Shown piece by piece: positions 8,289 through 17,003 of a DNA stretch of 64,000 nt. The translations under genes were made by a program, and so were the position numbers. The notes under the pieces are model-generated. The model did no database searches, was not told the origin of the DNA, and saw only the letters and a list, made by a program, of their open reading frames with translations. The stretch comes from Azolla caroliniana (Eukaryota > Polypodiophyta), in assembly GCA_043228905.1 (NCBI GenBank), contig JBHGNT010000005.1:930001-994000 (forward strand), written 5' to 3'. Position 1 is the stretch's first letter. The number at the start of each line of letters is the position of its first letter.

Positions 8289-11200
8289 ATGATCACGTTC
8301 CGACGAGGGAAAACAAAGGTACGGGTAGCCACGCAACCACGGGTGCTCACTAGCAAGGAGGCAACCCCTTTATATGCCGAAAGCATCAACATGTTGGAGG
8401 GCTTACCGGATGAGGAAGTTGATCGGTACCTCGAGGAACACCCACAGATCGTCCCACTTTTTGAGGTGGATATCACGGCAGCAGTAGAGCCGTACATCAC
8501 AATGCCGGACGAACCGGACAAAGTGGCGATCCGGGAACTACGCCAAGCCCAGGAAGCCCTAGAAAGAGAAATGACGATATCCCAAAGGGTGAAAGCATCC
8601 CAGCTGGAAGAGGTGGACCTCGGCACAACAGAACAACCCCGACCTGTAAAAGTCGCGAAGGAATTGCCGAAGGAGGAAAAACAGGCAATGGTAGCACTGT
8701 TAACGGATTTCAAGGACGTGTTCGCATGGTCATACGAAGACATGCGAGGGTTGGACCCCCAGCTCTACCAGCACCAAATTCATCTAAGTACTGATGCGAA
8801 ACCCATCGCTCAACGTCGGTACCGGATGAATCCAAACTATGCGGCAAAGGTGAAGGAGGAAATTGACAAGCTTCTCCGGGTCGGATTTATCCGACCAGTC
8901 AAGCAGGCAACCTGGCTAAGCCCGATAGTGGTGGTCCCGAAAAAGAACGGCAAAATCCGGGTATGTGTGGACTACAGGAAACTAAATGCCGCGACAGTGA
9001 CCGACGCTTTTCCACTACCATTCACGGACGGAGTGCTAGATGCGGTGGCCGGCCACGAAGTTTACAGCTTCCTGGACGGATTCAGCGGCTACAACCAAAT
9101 CCGAATGAACCCGGCCGACCAAGAGAAAACAACGTTCGTGACGGAATGGGGAGTGTTCGTGGCGGTCGTGATGATGTTCGGATTAAAGACAGCCCCTGCA
9201 ACATTTCAAAGGATAATTATGGAAATCTTCGGTGATTTTATTCCCGGTTTTATGCAGGTCTTCCTAGATGATTTCGCCGTCTACAGCCGACACGGAGAGC
9301 ATCTCGATCACCTACGACTATGCCTAGAAAAGTGCCGCGAGTACCGATTAAGTCTGAACCCGGCTAAGTGCGTCTTTGGAGTCGCAAGCGGCAATTTGTT
9401 AGGCCACGTGGTGAGTCGAGAAGGAATCGCGGTAGATCCGGATAAGGTAAAAGCAATTCTCGACGCACCGGCACCGAATAGCGCAAAAGCTTTAAGCCGA
9501 TTCCTTGGTCAAATAAGGTGGCATAGTCGGATGATACGGCACCTTGCCGACTTTGCGACACCATTGCACGTTGCTGTACATAGAGTACCTTTCCAATGGA
9601 CAGAAACGGAGGAGGCAGCCTACCAAGCGTTGAAGGTCATGCTGTCACAAGCTCCGGTGGTGCAGCCGCCGGACTGGAGTAAAAGCTTTCACGTCTTCGT
9701 CGACGCGTCGGACGTAGCAATCGGCAGCGTTTTGATGCAACTCACGGAACCGAACTGGTATCGGCCGGTGTACTACGCAAGCAGGAAACTCTCGAAAGCC
9801 GAACGGAACTACTCTACAACGGAACGAGAGGCATTAGGAATGGTGTACAGTGTCACAAAGTACAGGCACTATCTGCTCGGACGAAAGTTCTCCTTCCACG
9901 TTGACCACTCGGCACTACTCTACCTGGTCTCAAAGGCAGCCCTGACAGGAAAACTCGCACGGTGGACGCTGCTATTACAGGAATTCGAATTCGACATTTT
10001 CCACCGACCCGGGGTGCAGCATGCGGTAGCAGACTACCTGAGCAGACTTGAATCCGGAGAATCAGGGGACGGCGTACAGGACGAATTTCCCGACGCCGAG
10101 CTGTTTAAGGTCACGACGGCACCGGCAACGGAGACCACAGTAGCGGACGAAGACAAATGGTTAACCGAAATGCATCAGTTCCTGAGCACCGGAGTTCCCC
10201 CGGAAAACCTGGACCGAGACGAACGGAAGAGGATGGCAGTACGGAGCAGACATTTCTGCTTGGTAGGAGACACCCTCTATCACAAGGGGGCAGATGGCGT
10301 ATGGAGGCGAGCAGTGCGGAGCGATGAAAAGGATCTGATCCTGAGGGAAGCCCACTGTGGAATTGCAGGCGGGCATTATGCCGGCGAAACAACAGCCCGG
10401 AAGATATGGCAGAGCGGACTATGGTGGCCGACTACCATGAGAGATGCCGTTAAGTATAGCAGGGAATGCGACCTGTGTCAACGACTGGGCCAACCCACGG
10501 AGCAGGCCCGGATGCCACATCACCCGGTCTTGCCATTAGAACCATTCCAAAAGTGGGGCTTGGACTTTGTCGGCCCCTTTAAGCCACCGGCAATGCGGAC
10601 CGGAAATCGTTATATAATAGTGGCTACCGACTACTGCACCAAATGGGTAGAAGCAAAGGCACTACGGGACAACACGGCGGCGTCCACGGCCAAATTTTTA
10701 TATGAATGCATATGGTGTCGGTACGGATGCCCGATTGAGCTGATCAGTGACCAGGGAGGACATTTCCTCGGGCAGGTGGTGGAAAGTTTGACATCATTCT
10801 ATGCGGTAGTACACAAACGAAGCACTCCCTACTACCCTCAAGCCAACGGATTAGCGGAATCAACAAACAAAACGCTACAGAACATCCTTAGAAAAATCGT
10901 CAATGAGAACCGGACCGACTGGGACACGAAGTTGCAGAGCGTGTTGTGGGCGTACCGAACGGCGTACAAGACCAGCATCCGGACGACACCGTTCCGACTG
11001 GCATTCGGCTTGGAAGCAGTCATGCCAGTAGAATTCCAAATTCCTAGCTTAAGAATACAGGTTAAGGAGCGGTTAAGCGAGAAGGAATCCGAACAAATCC
11101 GGCTGAAGATGCTGTTAGAACTGGAAGAAAATCGAATAGCCAGCCTGCTACAGCTAGAACTAGAGCAAAGGAGGAGGAAAGCCTTTGTAGACCGACATCG

Positions 11201-11543
11201 GCGCGGTAACGAAAAGGAATTCGAGGTCGGGAAACCTGTATTACTGTTCCAGACAAGGATGGGGAGCATGCCAGGGAAATTGCGATTTCGGTGGACCGGA
11301 CCATTCTGGATCACAAAGGAGTACAATGGGTCTTACCAGCTCGGGACGTTGTCAGGAGAAGTTGTGGGCAAATGGGCAAATGGGTTTCGCCTAAAACCGT
11401 ATAAGGGGCACATGCCAGCTAACCCCTTCAAGCAAGACCCGGAAAACCCGAATGGCGAGGAACCGACACCGACGCGTAACAACGACGAGGAACCGACAAC
11501 AGTGCGCACCGACCCGAACACATCGGGGGGAACCGAACAATGA
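8289..11543 (+). CDS. pol: Pol of element A: RT, RNase H, integrase
   Basis: The frame is open from 8244; the first ATG is at 8289. It encodes the enzymes for copying and integrating the element. Reverse transcriptase has the conserved CVDYRKLN, FSGYNQIRM, MFGLKTAPATFQ and FLDDF (9261-9275) motifs. RNase H follows (FVDASDVAIGS, TEREALGMV, HVDHSAL). Integrase has an N-terminal HHCC finger (HCGIAGGHY...CDLCQRLG) and catalytic Asp (10563), Asp (10749) and Glu (10857), a DD35E spacing. The C-terminus has no chromodomain. All catalytic residues are present. Translation would need readthrough of the TGA at 8241 or re-initiation; otherwise the copy is disabled by that one codon. Confidence 0.92.
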   Translation: MITFRRGKTKVRVATQPRVLTSKEATPLYAESINMLEGLPDEEVDRYLEEHPQIVPLFEVDITAAVEPYITMPDEPDKVAIRELRQAQEALEREMTISQRVKASQLEEVDLGTTEQPRPVKVAKELPKEEKQAMVALLTDFKDVFAWSYEDMRGLDPQLYQHQIHLSTDAKPIAQRRYRMNPNYAAKVKEEIDKLLRVGFIRPVKQATWLSPIVVVPKKNGKIRVCVDYRKLNAATVTDAFPLPFTDGVLDAVAGHEVYSFLDGFSGYNQIRMNPADQEKTTFVTEWGVFVAVVMMFGLKTAPATFQRIIMEIFGDFIPGFMQVFLDDFAVYSRHGEHLDHLRLCLEKCREYRLSLNPAKCVFGVASGNLLGHVVSREGIAVDPDKVKAILDAPAPNSAKALSRFLGQIRWHSRMIRHLADFATPLHVAVHRVPFQWTETEEAAYQALKVMLSQAPVVQPPDWSKSFHVFVDASDVAIGSVLMQLTEPNWYRPVYYASRKLSKAERNYSTTEREALGMVYSVTKYRHYLLGRKFSFHVDHSALLYLVSKAALTGKLARWTLLLQEFEFDIFHRPGVQHAVADYLSRLESGESGDGVQDEFPDAELFKVTTAPATETTVADEDKWLTEMHQFLSTGVPPENLDRDERKRMAVRSRHFCLVGDTLYHKGADGVWRRAVRSDEKDLILREAHCGIAGGHYAGETTARKIWQSGLWWPTTMRDAVKYSRECDLCQRLGQPTEQARMPHHPVLPLEPFQKWGLDFVGPFKPPAMRTGNRYIIVATDYCTKWVEAKALRDNTAASTAKFLYECIWCRYGCPIELISDQGGHFLGQVVESLTSFYAVVHKRSTPYYPQANGLAESTNKTLQNILRKIVNENRTDWDTKLQSVLWAYRTAYKTSIRTTPFRLAFGLEAVMPVEFQIPSLRIQVKERLSEKESEQIRLKMLLELEENRIASLLQLELEQRRRKAFVDRHRRGNEKEFEVGKPVLLFQTRMGSMPGKLRFRWTGPFWITKEYNGSYQLGTLSGEVVGKWANGFRLKPYKGHMPANPFKQDPENPNGEEPTPTRNNDEEPTTVRTDPNTSGGTEQ

Positions 11544-12016
11544 TGCGGCATATGCTTTAAAAAAATAAATAAATAAATAAATAAATGATGACGTGGTGCT
11601 ACGGTCAAGAAGATCAAGAAAATCATGGTAATGATGAAGGAGGTAGTTACAACCGTCACACGGGTGCACGAGCTATTTAAAGCACAGAACGTGGGGGGCC
11701 GATGTACAGAATTTAAAACGCGCGTCAATTAAGGAGTCATAATGACAGACACGTAGGAGATTCGACACACGCGGCAAAGAAGCGCAAGCATGACACGCGG
11801 CAGCAAAGGACAGACATACTATTCATGACACAGCATGCGCAGGCGCCAAAAATAGGACATGCTATTCATGACAGAGCATGCGCAGGCGCCAAAAATAGGA
11901 CATGCTATTCAAGGCAGAACACGTGCAGCTGCCGAAATTAAAAAGTGAGATGCTAATTATGGCAGAAGATACGCACGCGCGAAAAACAGGAAAAGGCGGC
12001 TCGAGGGAAACGCCAC
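11544..12016 (+). other. Spacer between pol and the third ORF, with direct repeats
   Basis: It contains an AAATA run (11560-11586), then imperfect 43-47 base direct repeats (11808-11854, 11855-11897, 11898 onward) built on GGACATGCTATTCATGACA and GCATGCGCAGGCGCCAAAAATA. The palindromes GCATGC and GGCGCC recur in each unit. The array directly precedes a TATA box at 12017, so it may be an internal promoter region. Confidence 0.65.
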
Positions 12017-12024
12017 TATATAAA
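12017..12024 (+). promoter_or_regulatory. Candidate internal TATA box for the third ORF of A
   Basis: TATATAAA in CCACTATATAAAGGAAG, 136 bases before the ATG at 12160. This would give a leader of about 110 bases if transcription starts about 30 bases downstream. The frame is open through it, so the upstream ATG at 11902 may be an accident of the repeats. Confidence 0.5.
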
Positions 12025-12159
12025 GGAAGAACCGGGGAAGGGTTCACTTTTTACGAATTTTCCCACAAGCAAACGCAGGCTCAAGACAGCAAGATCCGAC
12101 GCGCAGAACACCTACACCCCGACCTCAGACCACAGGCAGCAGCAGACGAAGAAGAAGCG

Positions 12160-15075
12160 ATGGCACTGTCGGACGGAGCGCGACAATGGCTGACGGAGAA
12201 CGGATTAGGAGGGCTGCTGCGGGTCGCTGACGCTCCACCACACAAGCAACCAGAGCAGGCGGCAACAGCGGTGGACTTAGCAGAGGTCACTGAAGGAGCG
12301 GTACAAGCGCTCACAGGGATTTCGGAGGGAGGACTTCAGACGATAGAGCTACCCTCGAGCCAAATATTCTTCGAGTATTTCGGCGAATACTCCCTTAGCA
12401 GCAAGGCGTATCGCACACAGGGCGGAGAGAACCTGCTGTTCGGAGAGGTGGCCCGCGCCCTGATGGAGTACGGGTTCGTGAACCCTCGTCCGGCAGCCAT
12501 AGCCAAATACCGAGCAGCGATCGTCATCGCGACATTCGAAGGCCTGCAGGTGGACTGGCTCCATTTCATCACCGAAGGACTGAAAGAGGCGATCAAGCAC
12601 TTAGTGGAAGGGAAGAAGCCATGGGCCGGAATATCCCAATGGTTAACAGTGTTGGTCCCACCGGTGTCCCCCATCAAGCACAAGCAAAGAAGTCGGCAGG
12701 AGACTACCCCGAAGCAAACCATGAAGCGCCGACGAATCCTAGAGAAACACACTCCAGGATGGACACAGGAAGAAGAAGCGCCGCGGGAAGAAGGATCATC
12801 CCGACAGCCGCGGAAAGAAGGCTCATCTCGACAACCGCGGGAAGAAGACTCATCCCGACAGCAAAGGGAGGAAGGCCCATCATGGCAGCCACAGAAACAG
12901 CAACAGCAACCGACAACGAAGAAGAAAAAGGCGGAAAAAGGCAAGGAGAAGCTGGCAAAGAAGACCAGCAAGAGGCAAACCGACACCGAACCAGTAACGC
13001 TCGAATCGGAACCGGTACCAGTAAAGGAACCAATAGTGGCACCGACGGAGGACGCTGAAACAGAGGAAGACTCATCCGAACCGATGTTAATACTACCACC
13101 CAGGCAAGGAAAGGAGAAACGAGCGACAAGACCGACCCCAACAGCAGACGGAACTCAGCAACGGGCAAAAGAACCGCCTCCAGTAACCGGTACAGAAGCG
13201 ACACAGGATGAAGGTCCGTCTGCACCAGAGACGGCAGTACCGGAACCGACGGCGGCGGAGTTCGAAGAACAAAGAAAGGAACAAGCGCCGGAACAAGAGA
13301 AGAGGCCGGAGAAACAGCCGGAAAAACAGCCGGAGCTAGGCACGCCTGCTGACACCAACGAAGGCAGAACAAAGGCACAATGGCTAAGGTGGTTGTCAGG
13401 GCAGTTGTCGGGAGTAGCAGACCAGATGGAGAAAGAGGAGGAGCAAAGAGAAGAAGTGACTAGGACGATGACTAAGGATATGGTCATGCTCCGGGCACAA
13501 TTACATGAGCTGCAAGAGGAGCTAGCACAGGCAAAAGAAGGCAGCCGACAAGCACAAGATGGCACCGAGCCGGTCGGGACATCAGAAAAGCAAGCCGAAC
13601 CAGAAACGGAGAGGGCCTTGCAAACCGGCCCTGAGACCGAGAAGGTAATAGCAACTTTGAAAGAAGAATTACAGGCTCAGGAGGCATTGAGAGATAACGA
13701 AAGAGAACAGCGGAAGTTGGTAGAAGACGACAGACGGCGAATGGAGGAAGGCCTTCGCCGAAGCAAAGCCACCAATGACCGACTACAAGAAGAAAACGGG
13801 ACACTGCAAAAGGAAAAAGATAGGCTGCGCCGACGAATGGAGCAGGAAATTGAGCGGTTGCGAGAGGAACTCCGACAACAAAAGGACCGGGATGATCAGT
13901 TGCGAGCTCAGGCGAACCGACGCCTAAAACAGAAGACGGAGGAATTCGACAGACTATGTAAGGATTATAAACAGGCCACGTCGGACATCAAGAATCAGGC
14001 AGCAACGTACGACCGACAGATAGAGAAGTTGAAAGAGCAGCTCAAGGAAAACCGCTTGGAATTGTCCAAAGCAAGGGAGGAAGTATCGGCGGAGAAGACC
14101 TTGACGTCGGAACAAAGAAAGGAGATGGAAGTACTTCGGCAGAAAGTAGGGGAGCTGACAAAGAGCAGGAATGAGGAGAAAGTGAAGTTGACTTTCGAAA
14201 TCAACAAATGGCGGAGTACCTGTGACAAGCAAAAAGTCGACTCTGAAGCTCAAGCTCAGTTAATGGCCGACATCATCAAACGGATAAGGAAGGAAAAACA
14301 AGCAGCTTCGGAACAGGCTAAAGCAGGGGTTGGCCGAATTAAGTTCATCATGTCAAGTTGGAGTACCCGAGCTCAGGCCAGCATAAATGAAAGCACGGAG
14401 AAGCTCTGGAGGGAATGGGCACAACAGGCAGCTGAACTGCAGATACTCCGAGCTGATGCAGAAAATCGGAAGAAAAACGGAGATGGGTTCTATAAAATGG
14501 ACGAAGAAAGTATCGTCAACATCCGGGAAGAACTGTCGGAGGATTTCTATGCTCTAGCAGAAGAGCATCTCAAGGAAATCCGAGGGTTAGTAGAGAGGTT
14601 GGATGACGGACAGCTCGAAACCCAACTAGAATTGGAAGGGTACGAGAAGGACCGACTGCGACAGGAAGCCGAGGGACACACAACGCCGATCTCCATTAGT
14701 GAGGGCGAGCGACCGGCTGAAGAGGACCCAACCAACAATGCACCCCGACAAGAATTACCCGAGGAAGAACTTCCGGAGCAAGAGCAGGTTGATGCCGGGG
14801 ATGATGCAGAGTGGAGACAGAGAAGTACCGAATCCGGGGAGGAAAGGACACAACCAGTGGAAACCGGAGAAAGCGATACCGGGAACGGAACGGAGGTAGA
14901 GCAGGACAGACCCGGACAGGATACAGAAGAAACACCGGTACTACCGGTAGAAGCAGAGTCGGAGCAGCAAGATGCGAAAAGGCAGCCAATCCAATCGGAA
15001 GTCGGAGACGGCACAGGCAAAACAACACTTGAAACCTCTGAGCGGAGTTTGCTGGATAATTTGGAGGAAGACTGA
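12160..15075 (+). CDS. Third ORF of element A: long coiled-coil protein of unknown function
   Basis: 971 residues from the ATG at 12160; the frame is open back to an ATG at 11902 (1057 residues), but that codon lies in a direct repeat upstream of a TATA box. N-terminal 170 residues: a compact, fairly hydrophobic domain (IFFEYFGEYSLSS, EYGFVNPRPAAIAKYRAA, LQVDWLHF) that recalls plant mobile-element-associated domains but which I cannot assign. Then come tandem REEGSSRQP-type repeats, Lys-rich stretches that could be nuclear signals, an acidic/proline-rich linker, a long coiled coil (about 1.0 kb of heptad-like Glu/Lys/Leu sequence, 13660-14330), and an acidic tail. No signal peptide or membrane segment is visible, so it is not an envelope-type protein despite its place after pol. 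The frame is intact. Confidence 0.85.
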   Translation: MALSDGARQWLTENGLGGLLRVADAPPHKQPEQAATAVDLAEVTEGAVQALTGISEGGLQTIELPSSQIFFEYFGEYSLSSKAYRTQGGENLLFGEVARALMEYGFVNPRPAAIAKYRAAIVIATFEGLQVDWLHFITEGLKEAIKHLVEGKKPWAGISQWLTVLVPPVSPIKHKQRSRQETTPKQTMKRRRILEKHTPGWTQEEEAPREEGSSRQPRKEGSSRQPREEDSSRQQREEGPSWQPQKQQQQPTTKKKKAEKGKEKLAKKTSKRQTDTEPVTLESEPVPVKEPIVAPTEDAETEEDSSEPMLILPPRQGKEKRATRPTPTADGTQQRAKEPPPVTGTEATQDEGPSAPETAVPEPTAAEFEEQRKEQAPEQEKRPEKQPEKQPELGTPADTNEGRTKAQWLRWLSGQLSGVADQMEKEEEQREEVTRTMTKDMVMLRAQLHELQEELAQAKEGSRQAQDGTEPVGTSEKQAEPETERALQTGPETEKVIATLKEELQAQEALRDNEREQRKLVEDDRRRMEEGLRRSKATNDRLQEENGTLQKEKDRLRRRMEQEIERLREELRQQKDRDDQLRAQANRRLKQKTEEFDRLCKDYKQATSDIKNQAATYDRQIEKLKEQLKENRLELSKAREEVSAEKTLTSEQRKEMEVLRQKVGELTKSRNEEKVKLTFEINKWRSTCDKQKVDSEAQAQLMADIIKRIRKEKQAASEQAKAGVGRIKFIMSSWSTRAQASINESTEKLWREWAQQAAELQILRADAENRKKNGDGFYKMDEESIVNIREELSEDFYALAEEHLKEIRGLVERLDDGQLETQLELEGYEKDRLRQEAEGHTTPISISEGERPAEEDPTNNAPRQELPEEELPEQEQVDAGDDAEWRQRSTESGEERTQPVETGESDTGNGTEVEQDRPGQDTEETPVLPVEAESEQQDAKRQPIQSEVGDGTGKTTLETSERSLLDNLEED

Positions 15076-15092
15076 AGCCGGCTGTGGGTTCG

Positions 15093-15107
15093 AAGTGCAA
15101 TGCACTT
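15093..15107 (+). repeat. Short perfect hairpin before the 3' LTR of A
   Basis: AAGTGCA, one A, TGCACTT: a seven-base-pair inverted repeat in the 50 bases between the third ORF and the 3' LTR. It takes the place where a polypurine tract would be expected nearby. Confidence 0.6.
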
Positions 15108-15125
15108 TCCCACGGGCGTGCCATG

Positions 15126-15496
15126 TGTTGGCCGGTCAGAGAAGGCAAATGGGAAAGCAAGGTCGGATCGGATAAATATAGAAATAGGAATAGAATTATT
15201 AGGAGGGACGGATCCGGTAGTTGTAACCGATCCGGATCCGAACCGATTCGGTTTCGGTTAACGGTTGCCTACCGAGCACCGATTGTAATCTGGCCGGATG
15301 CCTATAAAAGGATCCGATGTTTTGTAATGAAGGGGCGAAGAATTAATATAGTTTTGCTTATGCTGATTAATCTTGTCTTCGTCTGTGCTTAAGTGTAATT
15401 ATCATACGCGTGTATTAACATCCTATCCCTACCACCCCTTTGGAGAAGTGTCGGATAGACACCTGTGTTGAGGCTAGTCCAGCCATACATACAACA
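15126..15496 (+). repeat. 3' LTR of element A
   Basis: 371 bases, TATA box at 15303-15310, one difference from the 5' LTR. It is followed by the CATTC duplication (15497-15501). The bases immediately before it (CACGGGCGTGCCATG) are not purine-rich. Confidence 0.95.
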
Positions 15497-15689
15497 CATT
15501 CTGATATAGAGATAGTTTGCGGTCTGTGGGCTGCCGTGGTTTTTCCCGAATTTGGGTTTTCCACGTAAACATCCTGTGTACTCTTCTCTCTATCGTGGTG
15601 TGCTTTCATTCCCTGTTTTCTATGTTTATTTTTTTTCTAGGCTCGGTTGTGGCCGAGCGTTGTTCATCGGGAGCGTGTAGTTCCTGTCA
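15497..15689 (+). repeat. 3' LTR of copia J, second part
   Basis: Resumes with the second CATTC, then TGATATAGAGATA as in the uninterrupted copy at 1327-1339, and ends TTCCTGTCA. The AGATG duplication (15690-15694) follows. It carries the U5-type stretch with GTGGTTTTTCCCGAATT and TTTCATTCCC that is typical of plant copia LTRs. Confidence 0.8.
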
Positions 15690-15694
15690 AGATG

Positions 15695-16058
15695 CTCAAC
15701 AAGTTAGCTTAAGGAAACATAAACGCTTTACAATGGTGTTCGCCATGGCCACACCAAACGACTATGAGAAAACCCTACCGGAAAACCCCAAGAAGAAAAC
15801 CCTAACCGAAACCCTAAAACCGAATAGGAAACCCCCGACCTAAGTGGTATGCCTCTCTCCCTCAAAATAGGCAACCCCTTCATAAGTGACCCCTCCCTTC
15901 CTTTTATAGCCCAAGGAGGGAGGGAGCTTACAATGTGGGATAAAATTTCCCCTCTTATTTCTATACACCATTTCCTAGTATACATGTGCACATGGTGCAC
16001 ACCACGGATTTGCCTATTCCACCCCGGTTTATGCCTATGGACGAAAATCTTCACGACA
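15695..16058 (-). repeat. 5' LTR of gypsy element H, second part (U3 and R)
   Basis: Continues the LTR cut at 777. It ends CTTCACGACA at 16058 and is followed by ACGT (16059-16062). A minus-strand TATA box lies near 15903-15909 (CTTTTATAG in plus orientation). Downstream of it in LTR orientation are three telo-box-like AAACCCTA motifs (15770-15817). Confidence 0.75.
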
Positions 16059-16229
16059 ACGTAGTGACGAATCTTCCAGACACCGTGTCCCGGCCTTTCC
16101 GTAGGCTGTCTTTCTCCTCCCTTCCGGATCAGTTATCCGGAAGTCCGCTTCCTGGTTCTTATCCATAACTCTCCGCATTGTCGGATCTCGTTCCCTTGCT
16201 GCCACCATCCATCTCCCTCGGTCTCACGT
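16059..16229. other. Spacer between two divergent gypsy LTRs
   Basis: 171 bases with ACGT at each end, next to the outer ends of H (minus) and C (plus). The two elements therefore point away from each other. No coding motif is visible; it may be original target sequence. Confidence 0.5.
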
Positions 16230-16787
16230 TGTCATGAAGATTTTCAGCAACTGTGAGAAAATCGTGTGGAACAAAGAAAATTGAGAAAGTGTAATGAGCA
16301 CTCAAACATTTGTAAATAAAATAAGACTAAAGCCTAGTAACCTTTGAGTCCGTATAAAGGGGTGCTTGAACCTTGCACCTCCATGATAAGAGACGAATTA
16401 ACTTACTACTAAAGCCACTACTAAGTGCTTTAAATTTTGTATATTTTCTTTCCATATTCAATATTTCGTAGGAAGCAAACATATAAAAACCGTGGACACA
16501 AAACCATGGTTTTAACCCATGGTTTTAGCCCGTGGTTTTAGCCCATGATTTCAGCCCATGGTTTTAGCCCGTGGGTTTAGCCCATGGTTTTTGCATGGAG
16601 AGACCTATAAAAGCCTATAGTGGGGCTTGTGTAAGGGGACAAGTGATGTAAATAAATAAAAACTTGTAATCAAAGATTTGAGTTATCCTAATGGTGTTGT
16701 ATCTTGTCTCATAAAACTAAAGTCAAGGGTTCAATCTCTATCTCAATCTCTCTCTATCTCTTCATCCATCTATCTATCTTCAATACT
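16230..16787 (+). repeat. 5' LTR of gypsy C, first part
   Basis: U3 and R of the LTR. TATA box TATAAAAG at 16616-16623, preceded by a 13-base tandem array (16504-16590). Cut at ATACT (16783-16787) by copia B. Confidence 0.75.
16504..16590 (+). repeat. 13-bp tandem array upstream of the C LTR TATA box
   Basis: Six to seven imperfect units of CCCATGGTTTTAG (variants CCCGTGG and CCCATGATTTCAG), about 25 bases before the TATA box. CCATGG is a palindrome. It could be a promoter element array; this is not seen in the other LTRs of the family here. Confidence 0.85.
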
Positions 16788-17003
16788 TGTTAACGTTTGC
16801 TTGCGGAAGCGTTAGAAAGAACAATACACGCAGAGAGATAGAGAGAGCAAGACACACTAGTTTTTCAAAATGATATGAATACTCTGTGCTCTGTGTATCT
16901 ACAATGCGCTCATCAGCGCTATTTATACAAGTCTACACAGGACTGTTAGAAGTACGGTGTACTTCAATGCTCACACGAGCATCTGACGCTAACTACGATC
17001 AGT
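16788..17003 (-). repeat. 3' LTR of copia B, missing most of U3
   Basis: Plus orientation begins TGTTAACGTTTGCTTGCGG and matches the 5' LTR from 19954 to about 20189. After CTAACTACGA it switches to pol sequence at about 17004. The matching point in the 5' LTR continues into U3. Confidence 0.85.

Larger units (their letters stand above)
5364..15496 (+). mobile_element. Element A: nearly intact Athila-like gypsy with three ORFs
   Basis: 10,133 bases, TG...CA ends, flanked by CATTC (5359-5363 and 15497-15501). The two 371-base LTRs differ at one position that I can find, so it is young. Order: LTR, Gag-protease, in-frame TGA, RT-RNase H-integrase, spacer with short repeats, a third ORF, LTR. 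The Athila/Tat-branch call rests on the RT motif FLDDF, on integrase features such as the KWVEAKA motif and CDLCQR finger, on the absence of a chromodomain, and on the extra ORF after pol. Confidence 0.85.
778..15689 (+). mobile_element. Copia element J, mostly deleted, host of several later insertions
   Basis: Ty1/copia element inserted in the LTR of H, flanked by AGATG. It consists of a 5' LTR (778-1339), the last part of RNase H (2826-2938 and 4332-4804) and a 3' LTR (4815-5363 and 15497-15689). Gag, protease, integrase and most RT are gone, replaced by a piece of another copia (K). Inside it lie K with a solo LTR, the gypsy derivative at 2939-4331 and the Athila-like element A. Removing these restores a continuous RNase H frame and a continuous LTR, which supports the reconstruction. 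Confidence 0.8.

Noticed and set aside
7814-8743. Minus-strand 309-residue frame across the protease/RT junction of A
   Set aside because: It lies antisense to conserved protease and RT motifs. Its peptide is Ser/Thr-rich without domain features.
11902-12159. Upstream ATG at 11902 as the start of the third ORF
   Set aside because: It lies in the third unit of a direct-repeat array and upstream of the TATA box; the segment has few features of coding sequence. The ATG at 12160 is preferred but not proven.
12336-15160. Several minus-strand frames of 100-220 residues opposite the third ORF of A
   Set aside because: Phe/Leu/Ser-rich products opposite Glu/Lys/Arg-rich codons are expected by composition alone.
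16505-16590. CCATGG array as a CRISPR-like repeat
   Set aside because: Units are 13 bases without unique spacers, and the array lies just upstream of an LTR TATA box in a eukaryotic genome.
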